A DNA stretch of 64,000 nt, from NCBI GenBank assembly GCA_023435435.1, contig JAEYRW010000104.1, positions 10,242 through 74,241 of the forward strand, in the 5' to 3' direction. Position numbers and translations under genes: made by a program. Source of the stretch: Bacillota bacterium (GTDB taxonomy: Bacteria; Bacillota; Clostridia; Christensenellales; Aristaeellaceae). This document shows positions 24,774 through 33,919 of this stretch, one piece after another; the first letter of the stretch is position 1; the number at the start of each line of letters is the position of its first letter. The notes beneath the pieces are model-generated. The model saw only the letters and a list, made by a program, of their open reading frames with translations, did no database searches and was not told the origin of the DNA.

Positions 24774-26756
24774 TTAATGGCATTCTTCAAGCATTTTCAG
24801 GAACTCGTCTTCCCCGATGACGGGGATCCCCAACTCCCGTGCACGGGCGAGTTTGCTGCCCGCGCTCTCGCCCGCCACCACGAGGCTGGTCTTTTTGGAG
24901 ACGCTCCCCGCCGCCTTTCCGCCGCGCTCCGCCACGGCGCGCTCGGCATCCGCGCGGGTGATGGCGGAAAGCGAACCCGTCAAAACCACCGTCATGCCGG
25001 AAAACGTCCCCGCCGCCGTCGGCGCCGTCCATTCCGGCGCAACGCCTTCGGAAAGGAGATTGTCGATGAGCGCGCCATTCAAGGGGTCCGCGAAAAACGC
25101 GGCGATGGAATCGGCGACAATTTCGCCGACCTCCTCAATAGCGGTAAGCTCCTCCCGGGTCGCCCGCCTGAGCGCGTCCACCGATCCGAAGCGCGAAGCC
25201 AAATCCCGGGCGGTCTTGATGCCCACGTTGGGAATGCCCACGGCATAGATGAACGAATCGAGCCTGCACGCCTTGCTTTTTGCGATGGCGGCGACAAGGT
25301 TTTCCGCCTTCTTCTCCGCAAACCGGTCGAGAGCGACGAGCTGCTCCTTTTGGAGCCGGTAGAGGTCGCTCGCCTCCCGGACGAGGTCCGCGTCCACCAG
25401 CTGCTCCGCCGTCTTCTCGGAGAAGGTCTCGATGTCCATGGCGTTCCTGCCCGCGAAGTGGTCGAGCCGGGCGACGATCTGCGGCTTGCAGCCGTCGCGG
25501 TTCAGGCAGAACAGGTTGGCGCCACGCTCGACGACCTGCGCGCCGCACGCGGGGCAGATTTCCGGTTTTTCGATCTCCCGCTCGCTTTCGTCAAAGACAT
25601 CTACGCGGCCCATGATCTCGGGGATCACCTCATTGGAGCGCCGGATCCACACCTTCGCGCCGACTTTGACGCGCTTTCTGAGGATGTCGCCAAAGTTGTT
25701 GAGCGTGGCGCGCCGGACAGTGGCCCCCGCAAGCTCCACGGGTGCGACGAACGCCAGGGGCGTAAGCTTGCCCGTGCGGCCCAGCTGCCAGACAACGTCC
25801 TCGACGGTGGTGATCTGCTCTTCCGCCTCAAACTTGTACGCCACCGCCCAGCGGGGAAATTTGTCCGTGTAGCCCATGAGCGCGCGCGTGGCGAAGTCCG
25901 TCACCTCGATCACCGCGCCGTCGATCATGTAGTCGAGCGCGCCGCGCGCTTCCTCGATTTGATCCACCGCGGCATTGATTTCATCGACCGTTTCCGCGTA
26001 GAGCTCGCAGCCCGAAACCGGGAGGCGGTTCTCGACGAGAAAGGCCATCATTTCCCGCTGGTCGGCGAATGTTCTCCCCTCGATGTAGCCCACGTCATAG
26101 AAGCAGACGTCGAGCCTGCGCGAGGCGGTCACGGCGGGATTGAGGTTACGAATGGCGCCCGCCGCGGCGTTGCGCGGGTTTTTGAAGGGTTCCGCTGCCG
26201 TCTCGTTGAGCTTTTCGAGGGTCGAAATCTTCATGAAGCACTCGCCGTGCACCTCAAACGTTCCCTTGTAGGGAACGGACAGCGGAATGGAGCGGATGGT
26301 CTTGACCTGTGGAAGCACCATCTCCCCCGTGACGCCGTTGCCCCGGGTCGCGGCGGTGACGAGGTTGCCGTCCTCATAGGTGAGGTTGATGGTCAAGCCG
26401 TCGAATTTATGCTCCACGACGTAGGAAAGCGGCGGCAGGTTTGCCCCGCCCGCCACGGCCTCGGCACGCAGCTTTTCCGCGCGGCGCACCCAATCGGCCA
26501 CGGCCTCCTTGGATTGCGCCTTGTCCATGGACCAAAGCCGCGCAATGTGCGCGTGGGGTTGAAAGGAGGCGAGAGGCTCCGCGCCCACCCGGCGCGTGGG
26601 CGAATCGGGCAGAGCCTCGCCCGTTTCCGCCTCCAGCACCTTGAGCTCGTCGTAGAGTTTGTCCCACTCCGCGTCCGACATGGTGGGGTCGGAGAGGGTA
26701 TAATACCGGTACGACGCCTCGTTGATCCTGTCGACGAGGGCGCGCATCTTCTCCAT
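24774..26756 (-). CDS. ligA: NAD-dependent DNA ligase
   Basis: 660 residues. It seals nicks during replication and repair. The adenylation domain has the lysine motif EHKFDG (KxDG), TRGNGVTGE and AAAGAIRNLNP; then come an OB fold, a four-Cys zinc finger (CPACGAQVV...FCLNRDGC), HhH repeats (VGIPNVGIKTARDLAS) and a C-terminal BRCT domain (GMTVVLTGSL). It lies 15 bp after pcrA, the usual pcrA-ligA pair. GGAGG precedes the ATG. Confidence 0.97.
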   Translation of the reverse strand: MEKMRALVDRINEASYRYYTLSDPTMSDAEWDKLYDELKVLEAETGEALPDSPTRRVGAEPLASFQPHAHIARLWSMDKAQSKEAVADWVRRAEKLRAEAVAGGANLPPLSYVVEHKFDGLTINLTYEDGNLVTAATRGNGVTGEMVLPQVKTIRSIPLSVPYKGTFEVHGECFMKISTLEKLNETAAEPFKNPRNAAAGAIRNLNPAVTASRRLDVCFYDVGYIEGRTFADQREMMAFLVENRLPVSGCELYAETVDEINAAVDQIEEARGALDYMIDGAVIEVTDFATRALMGYTDKFPRWAVAYKFEAEEQITTVEDVVWQLGRTGKLTPLAFVAPVELAGATVRRATLNNFGDILRKRVKVGAKVWIRRSNEVIPEIMGRVDVFDESEREIEKPEICPACGAQVVERGANLFCLNRDGCKPQIVARLDHFAGRNAMDIETFSEKTAEQLVDADLVREASDLYRLQKEQLVALDRFAEKKAENLVAAIAKSKACRLDSFIYAVGIPNVGIKTARDLASRFGSVDALRRATREELTAIEEVGEIVADSIAAFFADPLNGALIDNLLSEGVAPEWTAPTAAGTFSGMTVVLTGSLSAITRADAERAVAERGGKAAGSVSKKTSLVVAGESAGSKLARARELGIPVIGEDEFLKMLEECH

Positions 26757-26771
26757 ATATGGGTTCCTCCG

Positions 26772-28985
26772 TTATTTGTGCATCTTGACGATCGGCGCGG
26801 CATTGGCCGCGAAAATTTTCACCGATCCGGAATCGAAATTGATCTTCACCCGCTGAGAAGCGCCCGAACCCGTGACCTCGTCCACCGTCCCCGGGCCGAA
26901 CATCCTGTGCAGCACCCGATCGCCGGCGGCGAACAGGGTCTGGGGCGCGGCGGACTCCGGCTCCGGCCGCGTGAAGCCGCGCTGCACGCCGGAAATGCCC
27001 AATTCGGCGGCGCCCCCACGGGGACGCATGGACGCGCTGGGCGGCGGCACGCGCGCACCCGGCCGCTGACGGCCCTCGTTCAGAAGCCTTGCGGGAATCT
27101 CGCCCACGAAGCGCGAGACAGGATTCGCCTGCCGTGCGTTGTAGAGCATGCGCGTCCGGGCGTGGGTCATCCAGAGCCGCTTGCGCGCCCGGGTGATGCC
27201 CACGTAACAGAGCCGCCGCTCCTCCTCCAACTGGGCATCGTCAAACAGCGCGCGCGTGATGGGAAACACACCCTCCTCACAGCCCGCCAGAAACACACAG
27301 TCGAATTCCAGTCCCTTGGCGGCGTGGAGGGTCATGAGCGTCACCGCGCCGCCGCGCTCGTCCATGGAATCGAGGTCCGTGACAAGCGCCACGTTCTCCA
27401 AAAAATCCGTGACCGTCCCGTCCGGGTTCTGTTCCTCGAACTCGCGCACCGCGCCCTCGAGCTCCCGGATGTTCTCGATGCGCGCCTCGTTTTCGTCGCT
27501 CTTGACCGCCTCCAGCGCGCGCACGTAGCCCGTCTTTTCGATCACCGCCGCGAGAAATTCGGACGGCTTTGACGCGTACAGAATTTCGGTGAGGTCGATC
27601 ATGATCTCCGCAAACTGCCCGACCATCATCTTCGCCCGTGCGCTCAGGGGGGCGTTCTCGGCGTCCAGCGCCGCGGAAAGAAGGGGCATTTCGCTCTCCT
27701 GGGCATACTGGGCAAGCGCATCCACGGTGGTATCCCCGATGCCGCGCTTGGGTTCGTTGATGACCCGCCGGGTGGACACGTCGTCGTCGGGATTGACCAG
27801 CACGCGCATGTAGGCAATGAGGTCCTTGACCTCCTTGCGGTCGTAGAATTTGAGCCCGCCGTACACCCGGTACGCAACGCCGGAGCGCACGAACGCTTCC
27901 TCCAGCACGCGCGACTGGCCGTTGGTGCGGTAGAGAACGGCGATGTCCCCCGCCCGCGTGCCCTCGCGCTCGAGCTTGTTCACGGACCCGGAGACGTAGG
28001 CCGCCTCGTCCCGCTCGTCCAGCGCGTCATATACGGTAATGCGCTCCCCCGGGTCGGACTCGGTCCACAGCGCCTTTTCCTTGCGTCCCTCGTTGTGGGC
28101 AATGACCTGATTCGCCGCGTCGAGGATGTTGGCGGTCGAGCGATAATTCTGCTCGAGTTTGATGACCTTCGCCGCCGGGAAATCCTTTTCAAATTCCAGG
28201 ATGTTGCGGATGTCCGCGCCGCGCCAGCCGTAGATGGACTGGTCGTCGTCGCCCACCACGCACAGGTTCTGCCGGTCGCCCGTGAGGAGCCGCACCAGCT
28301 CGTACTGCGCGAGGTTCGTATCCTGATACTCGTCTACCAGTATGTACTGAAATCTATCGCGGTAGTAGTCGAGCACCGGGGGATTTTCGGCAAGCAGCTC
28401 GAGGGTTTTGATGATAAGGTCGTCAAAGTCCAGTGCGTTGTTTAACCTGACCGTCTTTTCGTAGAGCTCGTAGGCCTCAAAGAGTTTGCGGTTGCGGAAG
28501 TCGTCCCCCGCCTCCTTCAGCCAGTCCCGGGGCGAGAGCATTTTGTTTTTCGCGTCGGAAATCACCGAGCGCAGAAGCTTGGGCGGGAATTCCTTCTCGC
28601 CGAGGTTCAGCTCCTTCACCACGCCCTTCAAAACCGTCATCTTGTCGTCGTCGTCGTAGATGGCAAAGGCGCGCTTGTAGCCCATCTTCTCGATATCCCG
28701 CCGGAGGATGCGCGCGCAGGAGGAATGAAATGTGGAAATCCACGCATCCTCCGCCGCGCCGCCGGTCAGAACCCGCACGCGCTCCGCCATTTCCCGGGCG
28801 GCCTTGTTGGTAAACGTGATGGCGAGAATCTTCCACGCCGGGACGCCCTTTTCCATGATGTGGGCGATCCGGTAGGTGAGCACCCGCGTCTTTCCGCTGC
28901 CCGCGCCGGCCAGCACGAGAAGGGGGCCCTCCGTCTGGACCACCGCCTCCCGCTGGGGCGGGTTCAGCAGGTTTAAATCAATCAT
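26772..28985 (-). CDS. pcrA: UvrD/PcrA family DNA helicase
   Basis: 737 residues from the ATG of MIDLNLLNPPQREAV (GGAAGG upstream; a TTG nine codons earlier is unlikely). Superfamily 1 motifs are in order: AGAGSGKTRVL, FTNKAAREM, STFHSS, DEYQDTN, GDDDQSIYGWRGA, QNYRST, LMTLHAAKGLEF and VGITRA. The C-terminal tail ends in the Tudor-like segment (AAGDRVLHRMFGPGTV) that binds RNA polymerase in Bacillus PcrA. It acts in repair and in removing RecA and stalled polymerase. It overlaps yerC by 8 bp. Confidence 0.97.
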   Translation of the reverse strand: MIDLNLLNPPQREAVVQTEGPLLVLAGAGSGKTRVLTYRIAHIMEKGVPAWKILAITFTNKAAREMAERVRVLTGGAAEDAWISTFHSSCARILRRDIEKMGYKRAFAIYDDDDKMTVLKGVVKELNLGEKEFPPKLLRSVISDAKNKMLSPRDWLKEAGDDFRNRKLFEAYELYEKTVRLNNALDFDDLIIKTLELLAENPPVLDYYRDRFQYILVDEYQDTNLAQYELVRLLTGDRQNLCVVGDDDQSIYGWRGADIRNILEFEKDFPAAKVIKLEQNYRSTANILDAANQVIAHNEGRKEKALWTESDPGERITVYDALDERDEAAYVSGSVNKLEREGTRAGDIAVLYRTNGQSRVLEEAFVRSGVAYRVYGGLKFYDRKEVKDLIAYMRVLVNPDDDVSTRRVINEPKRGIGDTTVDALAQYAQESEMPLLSAALDAENAPLSARAKMMVGQFAEIMIDLTEILYASKPSEFLAAVIEKTGYVRALEAVKSDENEARIENIRELEGAVREFEEQNPDGTVTDFLENVALVTDLDSMDERGGAVTLMTLHAAKGLEFDCVFLAGCEEGVFPITRALFDDAQLEEERRLCYVGITRARKRLWMTHARTRMLYNARQANPVSRFVGEIPARLLNEGRQRPGARVPPPSASMRPRGGAAELGISGVQRGFTRPEPESAAPQTLFAAGDRVLHRMFGPGTVDEVTGSGASQRVKINFDSGSVKIFAANAAPIVKMHK

Positions 28986-29283
28986 TCTTTCCTTCCCCTG
29001 ATAGTTTTTCAATGACGGACATGTATCCGCCCGCGCCGTAGGTGAGCGAGCGGTTCACCCGCCCGATGGTCGCGGTGGAGACGCCCGTCTTTTCCACAAT
29101 GTCGTTATAGGTCACCTTGTCCTTTAGGAGGATCGCAACCTCCAGCCGCTGCGAGAGATCGCGGATCTCGCGCACCGTCAGAAGATCCTCCATGAAGCGG
29201 TAGCACTCCTCCTCGCTTTCCAGCGAGAGAAGCGCCCTTGCGAGCAGATCTGTGGCGGGATTCTTCAGGCGCGACGTATACAT
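28978..29283 (-). CDS. yerC: TrpR-like YerC/YecD family protein
   Basis: 101 residues. A TrpR-like helix-turn-helix spans about 35-80 (REIRDLSQRLEVAILLKDK, then YNDIVEKTGVSTATIGRVNR). The family is a small DNA-binding protein of uncertain role conserved upstream of pcrA in Firmicutes. AAAGGAG precedes the ATG. The gene is first in yerC-pcrA-ligA. Confidence 0.93.
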   Translation of the reverse strand: MYTSRLKNPATDLLARALLSLESEEECYRFMEDLLTVREIRDLSQRLEVAILLKDKVTYNDIVEKTGVSTATIGRVNRSLTYGAGGYMSVIEKLSGEGKND

Positions 29284-29324
29284 GGTGCCATCTCCTTTGC
29301 TTTCGCACGTTAAGGCGCAAACAT

Positions 29325-29354
29325 ATTATAGCCCTTTTTTACCGCTTCCGTCAA
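29325..29354 (-). promoter_or_regulatory. Promoter of yerC-pcrA-ligA
   Basis: Minus strand TTGACG (29354-29349), 18-bp spacer, TATAAT (29330-29325). About 40 bp from the yerC start. Confidence 0.75.
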
Positions 29355-29610
29355 GCTCGATCGGGTGCCGAAGCAGGGCGATCCCTTACGAAAGCTCAAG
29401 GAGGTTTGGAGAGCCACAGCCCTCCGTATTCGATCATTTTTGTCTGCTGAGGTGAATTTGCCGCCTGAAATGCGGGCGAAAATGGATTCGTCCGGCATTT
29501 ACGCGAGGAACTTCAGAAATCCGGTTCCCCGTTCTCCCGCAATCGCTTACAGCGAAGTCATAAGCGATTGCCCTGGGCGCCGCAGCCGCCGCGAGTGTTT
29601 TGGGAAAGCG
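29355..29610. other. Intergenic region with an 11-bp inverted repeat
   Basis: Between the divergent promoters of yerC and the URO-D gene I see no convincing gene. The only structure is a perfect inverted repeat, GCAATCGCTTA (29539-29549) and TAAGCGATTGC (29561-29571). No T-run follows, so it is not a terminator; it lies 40 bp upstream of the URO-D promoter and could be an operator. Confidence 0.5.
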
Positions 29611-29639
29611 TTGACGGGGCCGGCCGCTTCTGCTAGAAT
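29611..29639 (+). promoter_or_regulatory. Promoter of the URO-D family gene
   Basis: TTGACG (29611-29616), 17-bp spacer, TAGAAT (29634-29639), 24 bp before the ATG. Confidence 0.75.
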
Positions 29640-29663
29640 GGGCGCGGATTGGGGGAAATATCG

Positions 29664-30764
29664 ATGAATTACCGCGAGAGATTTGAGGCGGCCGTCAACC
29701 TGAAACCCGTCGATCGCCCGCCGTTCGACCTTGAGGGGACGCCCATGTCGAAGATCATGACGTCCCGGCTGTGGGACGAACTGTGCGCGGCGCTTGGCGT
29801 CGCGGGCGAAAACAGGCGTGAGCTCGCGCTCCGAAAGCTGGACATTGACTTTCGCCCGGTGGGCGGGATGCCGACGCCCCAAGGCCCGCTCGCGCGGCGG
29901 ATTTCCCCGACGCGAAGCACGGATGATTGGGGCGTGGAGCGCGCCCTGGTGGGAAGCGATTGGCAGATTGTCAAAGCGCCGCTCAAGGATGCGTCGCTTG
30001 AGGACCTGGACGCGTTCCCCTGGCCGGACGCCGCCCGCGTCGACCCAAGGCAAATCGACGCCTGGCGCGACGAGGCGAAGCGGCTTTGGGAGGAAACGGG
30101 CTACGTCGTCGCGTGCGAGCATCCCGTGTACGGCGTTCTGGAGCTCGGCTGCTGGATGTGCGGCTTCGACGATTTCCTCTACCGCCTGGCGGGCGAGCCG
30201 GAGTTTGTCGAGCGCTTCTTCGGGCATGTGTGGCGCTATCAGGCGGACATCATCGATCTTTATTACAAAAAACTCGGTCCGTACATCCACCTGACCACCA
30301 GCGGCGACGACTTCGGCACCCAGAACGCGGCGTTCCTCTCGCCGCGCATGTTTTCAGAGCTCGTCGCGCCGTTCTACGACAGGCGGATTGCCCTTACCGC
30401 CCAGTACACGGACGCGTACTTTTTCCACCACAGCTGCGGCAGCGTGTTTTCCCTTATTCCGCGGCTCATCGAGTCGGGAGTGCGTATTCTCAACCCCATC
30501 CAGCCCAACGCCCGGGACATGGAGCCGGAAAAGCTGCTGGGCGCGTTCGGCGACCGGCTCGCCTTCTGGGGCGGCATCGATACCCAACACGTGCTGCCGG
30601 ATGGAACCCCGGACGAAGTAACCGCTCACGTGCGCGCGGTGTGTTCCGCGTTTGGAGGGCGCGGCGGATACGTTCTCGCGCCGGGTCACTGCCTGCAGGA
30701 CGACGTGCCCGCTCAAAACATCATCCGCCTGTACGAGGCCGGGCACGAATATTACGGCGCATAG
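29664..30764 (+). CDS. Uroporphyrinogen decarboxylase (URO-D) family protein
   Basis: 366 residues from the ATG of MNYRERFEAAVN, behind GGGGGAAA. The TIM-barrel URO-D superfamily includes HemE and the corrinoid-dependent methyltransferases MtaA/MtbA. Family blocks visible are RFEAAVNLKPVDRPPF, FHHSCGSVFSLIPRLIESGV, NPIQPNARDM, FWGGIDTQ and APGHCLQDDVPAQNI. The HSCG and GHCLQ positions correspond to the metal-binding His/Cys of the methyltransferase branch, so a methyl-transfer or unknown role is likelier than haem synthesis; no haem genes are nearby. It is a single-gene unit. Confidence 0.85.
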   Translation: MNYRERFEAAVNLKPVDRPPFDLEGTPMSKIMTSRLWDELCAALGVAGENRRELALRKLDIDFRPVGGMPTPQGPLARRISPTRSTDDWGVERALVGSDWQIVKAPLKDASLEDLDAFPWPDAARVDPRQIDAWRDEAKRLWEETGYVVACEHPVYGVLELGCWMCGFDDFLYRLAGEPEFVERFFGHVWRYQADIIDLYYKKLGPYIHLTTSGDDFGTQNAAFLSPRMFSELVAPFYDRRIALTAQYTDAYFFHHSCGSVFSLIPRLIESGVRILNPIQPNARDMEPEKLLGAFGDRLAFWGGIDTQHVLPDGTPDEVTAHVRAVCSAFGGRGGYVLAPGHCLQDDVPAQNIIRLYEAGHEYYGA

Positions 30765-30800
30765 CGCGGCCCCCCCGCCTCAACGAACGAGTGATTCGAC

Positions 30801-30833
30801 AAACCCGGCAGATTGCGCGCAATCTGCCGGGTT
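30801..30833. terminator. Bidirectional terminator between URO-D gene and wecB
   Basis: A perfect 15-bp stem (AAACCCGGCAGATTG / CAATCTGCCGGGTTT) with a CGCG loop; T-rich on the plus side (TTTCTCTCT) and preceded by an A-run that gives TTT on the minus side. It serves the two convergent genes. Confidence 0.85.
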
Positions 30834-30865
30834 TCTCTCTGAACGGGACAAAGGCGCGGTCCGCC

Positions 30866-31963
30866 TCACAGGCATTTTTCGAGGATGTCCGCGATCCGTT
30901 CGCACGCGCGGCCGTCGCCGTATGGATTGCTCGCCCGGGACATCGCCCGATACGCAGTCTCGTCGTCGAGCAGCGTCTTAAGCTGCCGGTAGATCGTCTC
31001 CTCGTCGGTTCCCACAAGCTTGAGCGTTCCGGCGGCGATGCCTTCGGGCCGCTCGGTCGTGTCGCGCATGACGAGCACCGGCTTCCCAAGGCTCGGCGCT
31101 TCCTCCTGAATTCCGCCGCTGTCCGTCAGCGTCAGGTAACACCGCGCAAGGAAGTTGTGGAAATCCACCACGTCCAATGGCTCGATGATGCGGATCCGGT
31201 CCACACCCCCGAGCTCCGCGTCCGCCACCTCGCGCACCGCCGGATTCAGATGGATCGGGTAAATCGCCTTCACGTCGCCATATTCCTCCACGATCCTGCG
31301 GATGGCGCGGAACATGCTGTGCATCGGTTTCCCGAGATTTTCGCGGCGGTGCGCCGTGATGAGAAGAAGCCGGCTGCCCGACGCCCAGTCGAGCTGCGCA
31401 TGGGAATATGCGGAATCGACGGTGGTCTTGAGCGCGTCGATGGCAGTATTGCCCGTGACGTAGACGGTCTTCGGGTCCCGGCCCTCGTCCACGAGGTTCT
31501 TGCGGGACATCTCGGTGGGCGCAAAGTTGTATTGCGCCACGATGCTGACAGCCTGGCGGTTGAATTCCTCGGGATAAGGTGAATAAATGTTGTGCGTCCG
31601 GAGTCCGGCCTCCACGTGGCCCACCGGAATTTGCAGATAATAGCACGCCAGCGCCGTCACAAACGTGGTGGTGGTGTCGCCGTGCACGAGCACGACGTCG
31701 GGCGCCGCAGCCGCCAGGACGGATTTGATTTTGCCGAGAATATTGACCGTGATGTCAAAAAGCGTCTGTCCGGGCTGCATGATGTCAAGGTCGTACTCGG
31801 GATGCACGTCAAACACGTCCAGCACCTGCCTGAGCATCTGCCTGTGCTGCCCGGTCACGCAAACCTCGGTGTGCAACCCCGCGCGGCCGCGCAGCTCCTT
31901 GACGAGCGGGCACATTTTGATGGCTTCCGGCCGCGTGCCGAAGACCAGGAGTACTTTTTTCAT
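30866..31963 (-). CDS. wecB: UDP-N-acetylglucosamine 2-epimerase (non-hydrolysing)
   Basis: 365 residues. It makes UDP-ManNAc from UDP-GlcNAc. Signatures: FGTRPEAIKM, TGQHRQML, VHGDTTT, HVEAGLRT, PEEFNR, TAHRREN, LTDSGGIQEEAP and TERPEG. It overlaps wecC by 4 bp and is co-transcribed with it, so the pair gives UDP-ManNAcA. No glycosyltransferase lies beside it; the final polymer must be built elsewhere. Confidence 0.95.
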   Translation of the reverse strand: MKKVLLVFGTRPEAIKMCPLVKELRGRAGLHTEVCVTGQHRQMLRQVLDVFDVHPEYDLDIMQPGQTLFDITVNILGKIKSVLAAAAPDVVLVHGDTTTTFVTALACYYLQIPVGHVEAGLRTHNIYSPYPEEFNRQAVSIVAQYNFAPTEMSRKNLVDEGRDPKTVYVTGNTAIDALKTTVDSAYSHAQLDWASGSRLLLITAHRRENLGKPMHSMFRAIRRIVEEYGDVKAIYPIHLNPAVREVADAELGGVDRIRIIEPLDVVDFHNFLARCYLTLTDSGGIQEEAPSLGKPVLVMRDTTERPEGIAAGTLKLVGTDEETIYRQLKTLLDDETAYRAMSRASNPYGDGRACERIADILEKCL

Positions 31964-33165
31964 AGATGGTATTTCCCTTCAACCGGCACCACGTTGCGGG
32001 TGTCAAACACGATCTTTCCCGCGAGCTTGCCGGCGTTTTGAATGATTTGGCCGTGGCCGACCATGATCACCACGATGTCCACCGCGTCGAGGAACTCCTC
32101 CAGCGAGTCATGCTGATTTTCAACGATCTTCTTCTTCACCCACGGATCGTAGACCTGAACGAGGCCGCCCGCCAGGGAGTTGTCCAGCCGTTCCAGCAGT
32201 TGGAGCGTCGGGCTTTCGCGGACGTCGTCGACGTTTTCTTTATACGTAAGCCCGTAAAGGCCCACCCGCGCGGCGTCCGTGATGTTTTTTTCGCGCATGA
32301 TGTCGCGTATGCGCCTGATCACGTGCTTCGGCATGCCGTCGTTTGTGCGCCGCGCCGTCAGGATGAGGTTCGCGAGCCCCGGATAGTCGCCCACCAGGAA
32401 CCACGGATCGACGGAAATGCAGTGCCCGCCCACGCCGGGACCCGGCGAGAGGATGTTGACGCGGGGATGCATGTTGGCGATTCGGATGATTTCATACACG
32501 TCCAGGCCCGCGCTGTGGCAAATCTTGGTGAGCTCGTTGGCAAAGGCGATGTTGATGTCCCTGTACGTGTTTTCCACGACCTTCGTCATCTCGGCGGTCC
32601 TGTTGTCCGTCACGACGATGTCGCCCTGGCAGAACGTCTTGTAGATCGCCTTGATGCGCTCACCGACGGCGGGATCGTCCGCGCCGATGGTGCGGGAATT
32701 GTGCTCAAGCTCGTAGAGCATGTTGCCGGGGATGATGCGCTCGGGCGCATGGGCGAGGGTGATCTTTTTATGGACCAGGGGGCGTATGTGCTTATCGATC
32801 GTGCCGGGTGCGACGGTGGATTCGATGACGATCGCCGCGCCGTCCGAGCAGACCTCCTGCACCGAGCGAAAGGCATTTATGACGTACGTGGCGTCAATTT
32901 TTTTGCTCAGCTTATCGTAGGGCGTGGGCACGGCGATGATGTACACGTCCGCGCGCTGGTATTCGGTCGTAAACGTGACGCCGTTGTTCACCGCGCGAAA
33001 AAAAAGATCCTCCAACCCATCCTCTTGAAACGTAACCTGCCCGGCGTTGAGCTGCCTGACAAGTTCGGCGTTTTGATCGATGCCGACGACGTCGTTTCCG
33101 TGTGCCGCAAGCATCAGAGTGGTTGGAAGTCCGATGTAACCCAGGCCGATCACATTAATTCTCAT
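31960..33165 (-). CDS. wecC: UDP-N-acetyl-D-mannosaminuronate dehydrogenase
   Basis: 401 residues from the ATG of MRINVIGLGYIGLPT, behind GGGAG; a start 43 codons upstream would include the promoter. A nucleotide-sugar dehydrogenase: NAD fold GLGYIGLP, ESTVAPGT, HAPERIIPG, KVVENTYRDINIAFANE and the catalytic Cys in PGPGVGGHCIS. It oxidises UDP-ManNAc to the uronic acid for a cell-surface glycan. First gene of wecC-wecB. Confidence 0.94.
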   Translation of the reverse strand: MRINVIGLGYIGLPTTLMLAAHGNDVVGIDQNAELVRQLNAGQVTFQEDGLEDLFFRAVNNGVTFTTEYQRADVYIIAVPTPYDKLSKKIDATYVINAFRSVQEVCSDGAAIVIESTVAPGTIDKHIRPLVHKKITLAHAPERIIPGNMLYELEHNSRTIGADDPAVGERIKAIYKTFCQGDIVVTDNRTAEMTKVVENTYRDINIAFANELTKICHSAGLDVYEIIRIANMHPRVNILSPGPGVGGHCISVDPWFLVGDYPGLANLILTARRTNDGMPKHVIRRIRDIMREKNITDAARVGLYGLTYKENVDDVRESPTLQLLERLDNSLAGGLVQVYDPWVKKKIVENQHDSLEEFLDAVDIVVIMVGHGQIIQNAGKLAGKIVFDTRNVVPVEGKYHL

Positions 33166-33223
33166 GAGATACTCCCGTCTGCAATCCGTATATCTTTGGA
33201 AGCGTGAATCTGTATATGTTTTA

Positions 33224-33252
33224 AGTATATCTGTCAGTGATGACGTTGTCAA
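33224..33252 (-). promoter_or_regulatory. Promoter of wecC-wecB
   Basis: Minus strand TTGACA (33252-33247), 17-bp spacer, TATACT (33229-33224). Confidence 0.8.
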
Positions 33253-33484
33253 GGGCAAATGAAGTGCACAAATCTGACATGAATCCGCTTCCACATTGCC
33301 ATGCGGATTGCACGACTTCCGATGCTTTCAGCAACAGCAAATAACGTGCGATTCATGATACAGCTGACTCAGATTGCGCGAATCGTTCTCATGGAGAGGG
33401 GCGGCATCGGCGTACAGTCCCCGTCAACTTGCCTTTTCGGCCCTCCGTTCCACAGGGCGGGGCGACATTCGTCGCCCCGCCCTG
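33253..33484. other. Intergenic region upstream of wecC
   Basis: About 230 bp without a supported gene. The open frames have no ribosome binding site. The right edge is the long G+C-rich hairpin described separately; the rest shows no repeat or motif I recognise. Confidence 0.5.
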
Positions 33485-33485
33485 T
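33452..33485. repeat. 15-bp perfect hairpin after the P-loop kinase gene
   Basis: ACAGGGCGGGGCGAC and GTCGCCCCGCCCTGT pair perfectly around a 4-base loop. Its right edge touches the stop codon of the gene at 33485-33919. No T-run is present on either side, so it may be an mRNA 3'-end stabiliser or a dispersed palindromic repeat rather than a standard terminator. Confidence 0.6.
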
Positions 33486-33919
33486 CATGCCAGAAACCGG
33501 GCGATCGCCCCGCACGCGGTTTGCGCATCGTAGTTGCCAAAGTCCAACCGCATGTCGCAACGGATCCCATCAAACGTGCCGTGCTTTTTTTCAAGCATGG
33601 CGGAGACAGGCGGCGGCAGTTTTCCACCCATGCGCTTGGAAAAACGTTCCATTTTGACCGCAAGCGGCGCGGTTATGAGGACGCGAACGCAATCCTCCGG
33701 CAGGAGCGCGAGCTGATCCATCTCGCTGACCACGTAGATCACAGGCTCGATTGCACCCGCGAGGAGCGCCGCGAAGGCCCTTCGCGCCTCAGGCTCGCTC
33801 TTGGCAAGCCGCACATAGTCCTTGCCCGCGTACACCTTGGCGTTGAGGTCCACCCGAAGGGTCTCCGCCAGCGTGGACTTCCCCACACAGCTTTCTCCGA
33901 TGAGGGCGATCACCTTCAT
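33485..33919 (-). CDS. Small P-loop kinase-like protein
   Basis: 144 residues. GESCVGKST is a Walker A motif at residues 8-16; the small size and overall plan (MKVIALIG start, a VLITAPLAVKMERF segment resembling the region before a lid, an Arg-rich KRMGGKLPP) resemble shikimate or nucleoside-monophosphate kinases. No substrate can be named. It overlaps the sugar isomerase gene by 4 bp (ATGA) and is the last gene of the tetR-led operon. Confidence 0.6.
   Translation of the reverse strand: MKVIALIGESCVGKSTLAETLRVDLNAKVYAGKDYVRLAKSEPEARRAFAALLAGAIEPVIYVVSEMDQLALLPEDCVRVLITAPLAVKMERFSKRMGGKLPPPVSAMLEKKHGTFDGIRCDMRLDFGNYDAQTACGAIARFLA

Noticed and set aside
24777..27572. 931-residue plus-strand ORF
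   Set aside because: It is antisense to ligA and pcrA, which are certain; the R/H/G-rich translation is the shadow of G+C-rich codons on the other strand.
29365..29667. 100-residue plus-strand ORF upstream of the URO-D gene
   Set aside because: It covers the inverted repeat and the URO-D promoter, lacks a ribosome binding site and matches no family I recognise.
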